DNA of 64,000 nt from assembly GCF_013373865.1 (NCBI RefSeq), contig NC_050467.1, positions 372,001 through 436,000 on the forward strand, in the 5' to 3' direction. The stretch is from Monomorium pharaonis (lineage: Eukaryota > Arthropoda > Insecta > Hymenoptera > Formicidae). The notes under the pieces were generated by a model that searched no databases, was not told where the DNA came from, and saw only the letters and a program-made list of their open reading frames with translations. Of this stretch, positions 12,748-25,379 are shown piece after piece (the first letter of the stretch is position 1; each line of letters starts with the position of its first letter). Made by a program: the position numbers and the translations under genes.

Positions 12748-15700
12748 GCTGGCCCCCGTTTGACTGGATCCCAAATTCGTAGAATCGGCCTTACGATCCT
12801 CCCTTCTCCTTCCTCGAGGCTCTCCACGCGAGGAGGACGAAAGGAAATGATATGCGTCATAGATGTGTAAATCTTGGATATGCGTAAGTCTACGTAAATC
12901 ACTCCGCGTCCGTGTAAATATTGCTAGATACATGAAGGATTCCTTAATTCGTTTAAAACTTGTTCCGCGAATGCTCGACTTTAATTCCATTCGTATTCTG
13001 CGACTTGAAAATTGCTGACCCTAACCCGGATACGTCGGAAAAAAATAATTTCCCGTTTGCTGCGGTAATCTCATTCCCGGGGAATTCCCTCCTTGAGTTT
13101 CTCAATCCTCGGGATAGTTAGCGTCTAAAAAAATCACGGTACGATGGATTAACGCGTTTGTCGCAGTCATTGAGAAAATTTCACGAGCGACATTACGAAC
13201 AAGCAAAGAGAGAGAGAGAGAGAGAGAAGGGTAAAACGTCAGCGCTTTTGCACGAACGCGCGCTCGTTAGCGGGATTCAGCGGGAATTGCAAAAATAATA
13301 TTTGGCCGGCGTTAAGTTAACGGGCGGTATGCTCGTACCTCGTTAACTTCGTCGCTGGCCACGAGCGAATTATTGCTTCCGTTTCGGCACCCGCGCGAAA
13401 ACAGTGCGCGACCCGCGCGAGAAAAATCACGACTCCCACGCGGATTAGCGCGAGCGTTGCACGGACTGCATAAGGATTACGTGACGGACTGCACCGACCG
13501 GGCCGATGATGCGCTCTCTCGAAGGTGCATGCCGACCGTCCAAATAATTAGTAGCAAAATGCAATGCGAGACTGCGGAATATTTTACTGAAAGTCTGCTC
13601 GTGCATGCTGCACGTTGCATAATAAAATAACAAAAACGATTATATAATGATAATAAATAATAAAATTAGATTACTGTAGCTTTTGAAATATGTTTTATTA
13701 AATCAAATTGTGTTCACAAATTTTGTATAGAATTCATATTACGACATACGTCTCCCATACGCAATTTCCATAGAGTTTGCTAAAAATTTATATAATAATA
13801 AAAAATTGTGTACATAATAGAGTTACATATTATTTTACGTGCTATAATAAAAGTAACCGGCAGCTGAACAACAAAGGAGGGTCGGCGCAATTAAAAACAA
13901 TTGGCAACTTTTGTATGTTGTATAATTCATACAGCTTTTAGCTATGCGCGTGCTCTGTTTGTCGCTTAGGATTTTATGACTCGTAATAAATTTATCCGAT
14001 CGTGCATACAATAGGACATGGAATATTGTATTATTAAATCGAGAGAGGCCGGCCGTGTGCACCTGTTACGGACATCTCCCGCGTAATCCATATTTTACAA
14101 ACGCAATATCGATAGCCGCCAGCGAGATATTTCCTTTGTTCCGCCTAGAATTAACATCATTAATAAATTGCAGCATCGAGAATGACTAGCAGCGTTTCGT
14201 TCAGACTCGTGCGCGTAATTCGCAAAGAACAATCGTAGAGACGACTGCTGTTGAGGTGCGAAAAATTTCTCTATAAAATTTGCAATACCAACGGAGCGAA
14301 ACGCAATTACAATGCGCGCAACTGTCAAAATGATGGAAGCTTTAATCCTACTTTAATTTATTTTCAAAACGGAGACAGCTTTCCATATACAGATCAAAGT
14401 GTAAGCACAAAGATGCACAAGGTATCTCAATTTAATTTTTATGTGTCCGACAAATAAGCTATGATATAACCAATAATTATAACACAAGCAAATATATATA
14501 ATTATAATACAAGCAAATTATTATATTAACAATCCGCATTTCCTGGCAATCTGGAGATCTAATTAACCTAATTGTTTATTATTAATTCATCCGATAGCGT
14601 TATTCAAATTAATACATCCCGAACATCCGCGAAACAAATATGGAAATCAATGTTCGTACATGCGAAGATGGAATATAACTATTAATGTAAAAGTGGAATA
14701 TTATTGAGAGGAATTGGAAACGACATCAAAACTATCATTTTCCCAATGATACTTCTCGATTACCTATACCTATTACGTAACAAGTGAGATGTGTGAACTT
14801 TAAATATGCCGATATTTTACAGTAATATCGATATTATGCTAATATTATATTATTAGCAATATACTGTTGGATGACGATGTATCATTTAATTTACAATTTA
14901 TTACAAATTTACAGTATGCATACATCAATACACAATATTTTACAAGAGAGAAAAAAAATGTGTATGTAAATCATACCGCTCGCAATTTGCAACATGCGGT
15001 TTATCGATTTTTTCCACTCCTTAAGAAAACAAAATTTGAGTTATTTATTTATACTATTATTTATATAAGTGAAAAACTGCATTTCTTAAATATCAAAGAG
15101 AAATTTAACCGCTGGGTACTGGATATCGTTAAACATTTTAATTATACATGTAATATGTAAACACATTAATTTAAAATTAATGTGAGGATACATTAATATA
15201 TTGGTATTACGTCATGTTTAATACAAATTCTTGTAAATAGCTGGTTAATTTGCCTAAAATAATTTGTTCATTAGAAAAGATCAAGATGACGAATGACTCT
15301 GCTTTTTCATCTCGTGTATCAAAACTTATGGTAATATTTTCTACGAAAATGGACTTTGTCCTTTTTTTTATATTGTCATATTTAAAAAAACCTATACAAA
15401 ACGCGTTTTCTTCACACGTTGGTTAGTTTATTTAAGGTCACATTAACACCGCGACAGTTTCTTTGTGACAACGGTAGAGATTTAAAAAAACAGGTTTTTA
15501 AAAACTCGGAATAAAAAAATTAAGTAAAAAAAATCGATTTTTACAAAAAATTTTCAAAGACGATATAGAATTACTTTTCTTGATATTTATCGTTAAAATG
15601 TTCAATATCTATATTATTTCAGTATTATTTATCTTTGGCTTTATAACTTTAAATATTAAGACGGAAACGTTGCAGTAATACAATGCCTAATAGCAAATTG

Positions 15701-17576
15701 CATTCGCTCTAAGAGTGCACTAATAGCGAATTTGATCTTTGCATTTACATTTTTTACGATCTTTATATTTTTTTATAGAAAATTTTTTTAATAAATGTAA
15801 GAATTGAATTCTAGAACAATAATATGGCGTTAAATGTTGAAAGAAAATTTATATCCAAATAAAATACTTTTAGGATCAGAGTAAATACTTTTCATGTCTA
15901 GACAGCTGTATCATACTATCTATTTGATAAAATGAATAATAATAATATATTATTATGTGTGTGAAACAAAAACGTGTGAAAGCCTTAACTACTTCGAGGA
16001 ATAAATGTATGTTTACGCATTCTCTTAGTCAAGAGGTATTTATCATGCTTTTAGCATAAATTATCATTGAAAACATCGATTCTCATCAAAATTAGGTTTT
16101 TACATAGTTTTTTACCTGCTTTTTTAAGCTATTACGACATAAACGAGATATATTTTCAAACACATACACAAACAAACAAACACATACACACACAGAAAAG
16201 GAAAAAATGAATAAAAGAAATAATAAACAGTATTAAAGTTTAAAAGTAGATAAACAGCATTATATTAATCAGCAGAATTAACTTTTAACATAACCAAATT
16301 AACATTAGTATAAAATAAAACTTATCAATAAAATAAATACAGTTAAAAAATGATAAAATTGTAGCTAAACTTCTTCCTTCAAAATTACAAACTAACGGAA
16401 TCAATGTTGTTACGTAAATGAGATTGATATTGCAAGAGATATCAAAGTTATGATAAACATATTTAAAATGTGGTAATAAAATGGAAGAAGTAAAATTAAA
16501 GGATAACAGACAGTGCAACTCCAATAGAATGGATATGGCAAAAATTGCGATAAGTGTGCTCGTGTATGTGCGAAAAACGTCTCTTGAGAAACTCGAGAAA
16601 AGTCATAATGGACGAATTCCGTCGTTTTATATATTCTCGCGCGACACTTGGAATCATCTGACGAGAGGGAAAGGGGGTGAAGGTTGGTCTTCGTACTTTA
16701 GCAGCCAGCTTTTAGACACTTTTAGCACAAACCGAGGGTTTTGAATCCGCATGTGGAATATATATATATTCCATACGAAATCCAGACGTAACCCGAGAAC
16801 CGCGCCCGCTCGCCACTGTGTCCTCGTTCGCTTTGAATTTATTATAACTTCGCGATGGGATGTGTACGTATATATATATGTATATGTATGTATCCGAATA
16901 CACCCCTACGGCGCGCGCCTCGGGTCATTCCTGCAGAAATTCAATTCGTTATATGCCCCTGTGTGCGCGTTATTTTATTATGTCCAGACACCGCAAAAAA
17001 CCACACTGGGATGCGCAAACTTTTTCCTCGGGAAACGACATCCAGAGCTTTCCCGGCGGCGTCCCTCGCCTCCTTTTTCTTTACCCCTTTCGAGCGCTAA
17101 AGAAGAAAAACCACCCTTTGATGCTCGAGATTTCAATAGCTCTTGAATAATAGATGAAAATTATTTAGGTAAGCGGAATTTTATAGTGTAAAGTTACTAT
17201 ATATTATTATTCATGAATTCGAATAAACTGCATGTCAACGAAAAACTGAAGCCTAATTGCATTTCTCGAAGTACACAATTATGAAATTCAAAATGTAATA
17301 ATTTCTCGTCACATTTATTGTTACTTAAAAAATTGAATCGTTTGTCCGTGACATCATACGTATACATGCGTTCTTTTTCTTTCTCTTTCCTCTGTTGCCC
17401 TGTTTTATAAATTTACTTGCTCAGAAAATCTGTTCCCGCATATTCCGAGGAGACTTTAGCGCCAGACAAACGCGCGTTCACGCATACACGATGTACGTTG
17501 CCTTGTGGAGACAAAGGTTGTCCAAGCACACCTAATGTTTGGCATACCGAATGTCTAGTGCAAATTGGCTTACCAG

Positions 17577-17629
17577 CTAGTATGAAGAGAGAGAGAGGGG
17601 GGGGGGGGGGAGAGAGAGAGAGAGAAAGT

Positions 17630-17660
<31 letters not shown>

Positions 17661-17662
17661 GA
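17577..17662. repeat. (GA)n with a G14 tract
   Basis: Purine microsatellite: GA repeats interrupted by a run of 14 G at 17597-17610. Confidence 0.9.
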
Positions 17663-19987
17663 GGTGGTGATAAAAGCAAACATTCTGAAATTTCCTGATC
17701 ATTAAGATCTTAGTCCATCTCAGAATCAAATTTTTTAATGGTGAAATATTAACAGCGCCTTCATGCTATTATATGCCAATGATTATAAACAATAATGCCA
17801 AAACAATTACAATTTTCTTACGTAAATAAAAGAAAAAGAAGAAAAAAGCACGCAGAAAATTACACTTTTTGCTGTTTGTCCTCTTCACAAACTCACTACG
17901 AATTTTTGCGGTCACGTAGAAGATACGAAGAAAAAAAGAGGTCACACGCATACGCGCGTTTGTAACATTTCTATACCGCTCACGTCAGTCTTTTGCAGGC
18001 TTTTTCATATCTCACGCATTTAAATAGGAACTCCGATGTCAAGTATATTATCATATAAACACATAAGGGATAAAGCATACAAAAAAACTGTACACTTAGT
18101 TATATCATGCTATTGATTAATCATAAAATCCGGCGATAAATTGCATTTTTACCATAAGTGATATAAGCGCGTCGCATAATACATAAAACATACGTAAGTT
18201 GGATGAAAAAGTTTCCGTGGGACTCAGAGAAGAAAAATGAGAATTTAAATCGTAAAAACTGCAAAAGAAAGAAGTAGCAAATAGATATAAATGAACAGAA
18301 ATTTGTAAAACTTGAATGTTTATATAATTTCAGAAAATGGAAAGAATTAACGGATAACGGCTAAAACACGCTTTTACATTTAATGCGACATTGAAGTGAA
18401 AGATATGAGGATTCTACAAATATTTGATCTGCTATTAGAAGGATCACGGGTCGAATTTCCGCATAAGCGACGATGATCGCTTTATTGTCGGCGATCGTCC
18501 ATATGCAGACACATAAGGGAATTGCATTCTCGTTACGTATGCACGGCGCATGGCCGAGTGTTCGGCCCGAGCGCTGTCATTATCGTCGCGATTATGCATA
18601 TTCAGATAAGCAATCAACACCATTGAGGCAGCGGGCAAGGGTCGCGCAGTCTGAAACGGGGATTTACTCGAAAGCTGCTAGCGGAACCGTAGAGAAAGGA
18701 TCCTGTGAATATCGTCGTCCTTTTGCAAAACCCAGGTACATAGAGCATCGATAGAGAAAAGTGGATAAAATAGCAATCTGAAGATAGAACACTGCAAACG
18801 TCCAAAAACATCAAAGTATCCGAGAAAAAATTTTTTTGTAAAACAAAATGATGATAAAACAGCAACTAAGATCAAAAGATTGAGATAAGAAAATTATAAG
18901 ATTATGCCATTTAACATTATGAATTGAAAATTTGTCTTCTTATTTTTTTTTACTCCTTTTTGACGAGTGTAGTAATTACGGTTTCCACATTTGAATTTTT
19001 ATCCTTTTAGTCCAATACGCGACTCTTTTGGTTCCTGAAAATTCGTTTTCGCTCGAAGGCGACGACCATAAGGACGTTTAATAACCGGGCCAACATTATC
19101 CTAGAAATTGCTCGGCGGTCGCCCAACGCGAGCCAGCCTCGCAATTTCGTCCGCGGCAAGAACGAGCTACTAAATCCTGAGGAAAAGTGTTCTCGCTGGC
19201 GTATCGCCGTCAGTTAGATCGCATAATCGGCGATTTTTTCCCGAGAACACGCGCGAGCGTAAGTAAAAAAGGATCGCGACAAGAGACGAGTAACCGTGAA
19301 ATATATGCTGTGTCTAAGATAATCTTATTAGTCACAGAAAGAAGAGCAAATCTCGAAATTTTCAAAAATGGTGACAAAAATCGTGTACGCGATTCATTAA
19401 CGAAAGACTTGTATGACTAGAATAAGAAATATAAAATGAAACGAAAGAAATGTATCTAGAAAAATATAATTTATTTTATCATCTCAAGATATCTTTGAAT
19501 TGGTAATTAAAAATAAAATCAGAATCCAAAGATCGTGAATAGATAAGAAGAAAAGTTATTCCTTATCTAACATTATATGAATGTCTTAAAACCGTTTTCA
19601 CTCTGCGCTTACGGAGGCATTTAACGTTAAAAATTGCAAGACCGTGAAGTAGAAATTCGCTGAGAAATCTGCGACTGACGCGGGGAATACGCGATAGCTC
19701 GAGCACCCGGTATAATGTTTTAATTTCGCGGAAAATCTGACGATGTAATTTCTGGAGTAGGGCGACGCCCGGCAATTGTTTCAGCCGGCTTTCACCCCCC
19801 GCATTATTCATGAGTCGCGACCCCTCTTTTTTTCGCCAACAAGAAGAACGACGGCTCCTCTCTCCACTCTTGCCAGCTTCTCCTCCTTGTCTGATCCTTT
19901 TTCTTTTCCCTCCGGAGATGATCAGTTTTGTGGAACCTTCAGTTCATAGGCAATAGTGCATTCGAACATTATTAGTCTTTGCATTAA

Positions 19988-20002
19988 CCCCCCCCCCCCC
20001 CC
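19988..20002. repeat. Poly-C tract
   Basis: Fifteen consecutive C followed by a run of A. Confidence 0.9.
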
Positions 20003-20129
20003 AAAAAAATCGATAATTCCCTCTTTCTTACATATAATTCTCGATTCTTTACATAAAATCTGAAAGAATTCAAAACTATGTATAAGAAAAAAGATCATTG
20101 AAAGGAGATATATTTTATACAGTTTTTTC

Positions 20130-20163
<34 letters not shown>

Positions 20164-20276
20164 ATGTGTGTATATATAACTACAAAACTAAATTTAACAT
20201 AATGAAAATAATGAAAAAGATTAACGTTTTCATATTTTAATAATTGTTTTCAAAAATTGAATTTATATAATACCAT

Positions 20277-20384
20277 TCTCTCTCTCTCTCTCTCCGTTCT
20301 CTCCTCTCTCCCTCTCTGCCTCGCTCTTCTCTCTCGCCCTCTTCTCTCTACCTCAGATCAATCTACTCTCTCCTCTCTCGGATC

Positions 20385-20474
<90 letters not shown>

Positions 20475-20530
20475 ATCTCATCTCTCTCTCTCTCCTCCTC
20501 TCATCTCTCTCTCTCTCTCTCTCTCTCTGT
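20277..20530. repeat. Compound CT-rich microsatellite
   Basis: About 250 bp of (CT)n with interspersed CCT and TCTCAT variants. It is the longest pyrimidine-only stretch in the window, and the long Ser/Leu open frame across it is an artefact of the repeat. Confidence 0.95.
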
Positions 20531-23207
20531 TTCAAGAAAGTTGTACGCAGAACTTCAGTATGCTGTCTCACTCTATTCGTAAATACTTCCACAATACTGT
20601 GAATCATGTCAGTTTGTTCCCTTACAAAAGCGTGCGCGCATATTCACACAATCGCACAATACTCTAATAAAAGATATATTAATTTACACATTGTTTGTGC
20701 AAATGATGCCTTGTATCGCGTGTTTACGCGGTTGCTACGCGACGATACGCAAATCCAAATTAGTCATGAACCAATTTTAATTGCGCTAATTGTCATAATT
20801 TCCACAGAATTCTGCTCTATCGCCGCGGATGCTGAACAGCCTCGTGCAGTTGCCGGAAATCGCTGTAATTCGGAATAGGATGTATTCGGAAAATAGCGTT
20901 TTCCAGCCTTCGTAGAATTCCATAATAGTATATATCACTTCTCATAATTCCCTGGGCGACTTTATGGCCCTTTTTCCGCAAGACACAATAAAACATAAAA
21001 ATAAATGGGCCGATTCATAAATGCATACAATAAAGAGAAGCATGTTTATGATAATAAAGCAAAATTTATTACAAAAGTGTCTAAACGTACTTGAACTATT
21101 TTCTTACAAAAATTTTACCACAGACATAATATTTAATTATTTTACTTATCATCTTATAAAATCATATAAATATTAATTTATATTTCGTCTTGTAATATAT
21201 ATATATATATATATTTAATAATTACATTTAATATTTATTATCATTTTACAACAGATATTTAAGTTTATTAAAGTTTATCGCGTAACATAAAATCAACCAT
21301 TATTTTTTGATGCATAATATAATTCTATCATGATACCGCTAACGTTATGTCCTACTTCTTGTGTTTTATTCCTGTATATCTCATCGAATCTCAGGGATCC
21401 TAAAGAAGCTGAAGAAGCTGCAAAGGATATCGCCCCGAGCCTTTCTTTCCTCTTTCGCATATTTCCATCAGCCAAAGGCTGAATGAAAATCCCGAAGCGG
21501 CTCATTTGTTCTGTTCACCTTGTACTTAAATCTCTGTTGCACTTGCCGAAGGCTTCCATCGCGTCTTATCCCAATTGGAAAGCTTTTATTTCACTATGTT
21601 CTCGCCACGTTTCTCTTTCTTGATTTAGCAAAAAAATGTTTAAAGTTGTCACGTAAGCTTTCTATGAAAGTTATTAATATATTATTAATATATTTTAATA
21701 TATTACATTTTTTTGTTATTACAAGAAATGTCTTCAATTAATCTTGGATACAAATCAATAGTAAATGAATAATGCTGGCGATATCCTTATTAGAGATTTA
21801 AATATTCCCGAGCACAGTCAGCAGTTACTATTCACGAATGGCGTTTACATGCTAATAGACGTTTACAAGCGATCGATCGGTGCAGCTTCCTCAGCAGTTG
21901 CGACCTCGCCGAGGTACTTCGCAACGCGACAAGTTAAATTAATAAGCCGTACATAGTCGAGAGCGCAGGCTTTATTCAGTCGAACGGCGAGAAGACGTCA
22001 TAGTGCGACGCGTGGCTATTGCAATTCCCGTCCGACTCTCGTTAGCGGTGCAGTTAGCAACGTACAGCTTCGCAAACGAGGCGAACCGCAATCCTAAAGC
22101 GTTACGATTTCTCCCTTCGAGGAGACTGAGCGAAAGGGCTGACGTGGAAATAGCTCGCACGTAGCGAGCGCGAGTCCTTTTGGTCCTCTCGCTGCAGGAT
22201 AATCAGTCTAGAAAAGCACTCGTCCTGTCATTACTTGTGTAAACATATATTAGCGCACTTTTTTCGCATTGATACATCCGCGGCGATCCAACGCCATCAA
22301 CGGCGTTCAATTATTCGAATTAAAAACGATAAAAGATAAAACAAAAAATTTCGTATAACTTTAATCAAATAATTTTATTTAATACATTAAATTTATTATA
22401 AATAAATTTTAGGTATCTAAAAAAAGATAAAATATATCTGTCTTATATAGACTAAATAGATAATGCATTTGAAATTGTAAAAGTGTCAAATAAAAATGTA
22501 TTACTAATTATTACTAATTATTCTATTTTCAATTTTATGCTGTTTATAAAACGTTGTGTGAAAAATAAAACGTATTAAAACTACATTCTATTAAAAAATA
22601 ATTCGAATATAAAGACACTAAATAAAAAAAAAACTCTGATCTTTAATTTCGCAATTGCTTCTTATTTAAAAAAAAAAAAAACAATTAAAAATTGGAACTT
22701 TAAAGGTTCATATTTTTATTAAAATTTTGTTTTTAAACCTCATCAAATATGTATATCTTTAAAGAGTTCTTATAAATTTATACTCATGCATTTAACAGTT
22801 TTATTTCATCAACTCTAATATCTTTAATAAAACAATAGGTATAAATAAATCATTACCAAATATCTTGATATATGTAGGTTTACAAATGTCGGCATATATT
22901 AACATAATATTATTGACAAAACTATTAATGACGTAAAGTATAAATTATTAGAACCAATTATTTTCTGGAAACGTTCATCATTTTATAGTTGCAGACGAGA
23001 AAATACTCTATTAACTATCTCTCAAACTTATATAATCTGACATTAGAAATCTCATAATCTTGATATTATTAATCTTAATTGATCAGTTAGCAAATATTAT
23101 ATAAATCAGAACACTCATAAATTATGATAAATATAATTTTCATATTCTTTAAATATTATAAGACATAATAGTTTAATAAATTAATAGCTTAAAAAATTAT
23201 GAGCTAA

Positions 23208-23214
23208 CACACAC

Positions 23215-23282
<68 letters not shown>
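23208..23282. repeat. (CA)n-(TA)n compound microsatellite
   Basis: A CA run passes directly into an alternating TA run of about 50 bp. Confidence 0.95.
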
Positions 23283-23285
<3 letters not shown>

Positions 23286-24286
23286 TGGTGATAAAATAAT
23301 GATAAAAATAAAAATAAATTAAGAATCACCTGTAATCGTTGCTTTTATGAATTTCATGGATTTAGCAAACCTTAAAAATAAAATCTGTATTAATTATTAA
23401 ACAATATTATTAATACACATCATGCTAAACTTTATAAAGTCAGAAATAACAAAATGAAATATCACGGCATTCATAGATCTTGGTGATTATAGTAACATCA
23501 TTTAAAATATAATAAAAATAGATTAGAAAAAAAATAATTCAAAATAAAGCGATATAGAAAAATATAAATACCTTTAATTTCAAGATCCTGCTTCACTTGA
23601 GACTTGCAAGACAACCTAAGTAAAAAATGATCGTATTGGTTAAAATTGACTTTTTTAAAATGTCATTTTCAAATCGATTTAAATGATAAAATCAGTCGGT
23701 AAATGTTATACAAATCATGGTATTCATAGATCTCGATGATTATCCATCATCATTTTCAACATTCGTGTAAAACAATAAAATTTCTTGTCAACCAAAAGCA
23801 AATAATGTAATCAGGAGTATAATATTTGTATGTCAAAACATTTAAAAAAGCTATAAGAGTACATTATTTCACAGAATATGTATCTTTAAACAGATGGTAT
23901 ATAGGTTATGTATACGCATCGATCGTAAAAGACAATTTTTTGCAAATAATATTGCACTGCAAAGGCGTTTGATAATTTTAAATATATCATAATTGTAAAA
24001 TACATATTCCATAGTAGCGGATTATGAAAAAACACTAGATAATAAAAGTCCAAATATTTACCACGTGCACCAGAAAGGAAAGAGACGGCCGGGAACAGTA
24101 AAAATAAGAATTGTGAAGATGGAGCAGGAGCACATGGAGCAAAAACGTCACAGACTATGTTACACACAGAAGGAACACTCGTCTTCGATCGCAACGCTAC
24201 ATACGGCATGACACAAGATTAATTATTAACGCGAATTTTAAAACGATTATTCAATTTTAATCCACGGTATTCGTCTAGAGTCTATA

Positions 24287-24420
24287 GCTACGTTCAGAAA
24301 ACACAACCATTGCACAACAGTGAGTAATTCGCTAATATAATTGGTCTAAATTTAGAGATCTAACAGTAAGGACCAATAATCACTGACCGCTCACTGATCA
24401 CTTGTTTTCTGAACGTAACC
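24287..24420. mobile_element. MITE-like element with TA flanks
   Basis: Terminal inverted repeats: the left end reads GCTACGTTCAGAAAAC and the right end, complemented, reads GGTTACGTTCAGAAAAC. TA precedes the element (24285-24286) and follows it (24421-24422). At about 134 bp it is non-coding. The TA duplication suggests a Tc1/mariner-type MITE, but this is weak evidence because TA is common here. Confidence 0.7.
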
Positions 24421-24507
24421 TATTTTTACATGGATATGGGCACATTTGTGAAATAGTACTAAAATAAAATACTAATTTATATGATTAAATGCTTATTTGC
24501 ATCTCTC

Positions 24508-24725
24508 CCCTTCATCTACCCTTCATGACGCTTTCGCGCGATCTCGACGAATCAAATGCACTAATAAAAGCGCAATGCGCCATATTGTTGATCACAAGCG
24601 ACCAATTATCGTTTTTTTTTTCATTCGCTACGTCAGAAATTGTGTCAACAACATGGCGTGTCGCTGATCGGACTCTTGTCCTTTTCATAAATCATCGCCT
24701 TCCCTCTCCCTTCCCCTTCATCTAG
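24508..24725. repeat. 12-bp direct repeat flanking a short inverted repeat
   Basis: CCCCTTCATCTA occurs at about 24508 and again at about 24713. Between them, a ~21-bp imperfect inverted pair (CGCCATATTGTTGATCACAA and its near complement) lies at about 24577-24597 and 24640-24661. This could be an old insertion with a long target duplication or chance similarity. Confidence 0.35.
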
Positions 24726-25379
24726 ATAGAGACGAGACTGACATCCAATTGTTGGAGTTACATATTTTCAAGTTCATAGGGTAAATGTCAGGCGGATGTT
24801 TTTGACGTATCCAAAAACAAAATTAAAACTCGCAGGACCCCTGAACTATAATACACGAATACACGCGCGGTCGGCACGTGAGAAACGGAAATAAACTGTC
24901 TGCGTTTTCTCCCACCAAGGCGGGCTCTGTTATTCACGCGAGAACGAGAATGCGCGAGAATGCCTGGTGCGGAGAAGAAAAGCCGCGCGTCGTCTCTTGG
25001 TGTCGCGCGCGAGTGATCGTCCTCCGGCGTCGTCGTTAACTTCTCCTCCGTCGGCGTGTTGTATTTTGTACACACCAACGTATGGTGTCATGCACGGCCC
25101 GGATAGGCCCGTGTCCACTGTGCTGCGCGTTCCGCTACCTTTCGCCAGCGCTGCCGCTACGTAGACGGAGGCGCCGCGGGGTGGTGCACGCGGGACGAGG
25201 ACTATGAGCGCGTTGTCGTCGACGACCTGTCGTGTAACGTCTGTGACGACTGCCGTCTGTAGGATCGCGGCTCTGAATCGTCGCCACCGCGGACGCGAGG
25301 CCACGAGAATGACTTAAGCGTCCAGCTTGTCACTGCCGGAATCGTAACGCGGACGATAAGGAACTGTCCTCGGGACACG

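Larger units (their letters stand above)
12750..25379. other. 12.6-kb gene desert
   Basis: No open frame here has family resemblance or a convincing exon chain. Contents: CpG-rich patches near 13.3-13.6, 18.45-18.75, 21.9-22.2 and 24.8-25.3 kb (the last probably belongs to the kinase promoter); long AT-rich stretches at 14.4-16.5 and 22.3-24.2 kb; microsatellites at 17.58, 20.28 and 23.21 kb; a short imperfect tandem duplication at about 14470-14525; and a MITE-like element at 24287-24420. Confidence 0.55.

Noticed and set aside
17413..17698. Overlapping open frames on both strands near 17.5 kb
   Set aside because: Both extend only because of GA repeats; composition is simple-sequence.
20257..20667. 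Long Leu/Ser open frame across the CT repeat
   Set aside because: It is a translation of (CT)n; no family resemblance and no exon signals.
21293..21505. 70-aa minus-strand open frame that looks fairly protein-like
   Set aside because: No family match, no supporting splice sites or neighbours; within chance for this length.
23208..23282. (CA)n(TA)n tract as an origin or matrix attachment site
   Set aside because: A plain compound microsatellite explains it; nothing else points to replication function.
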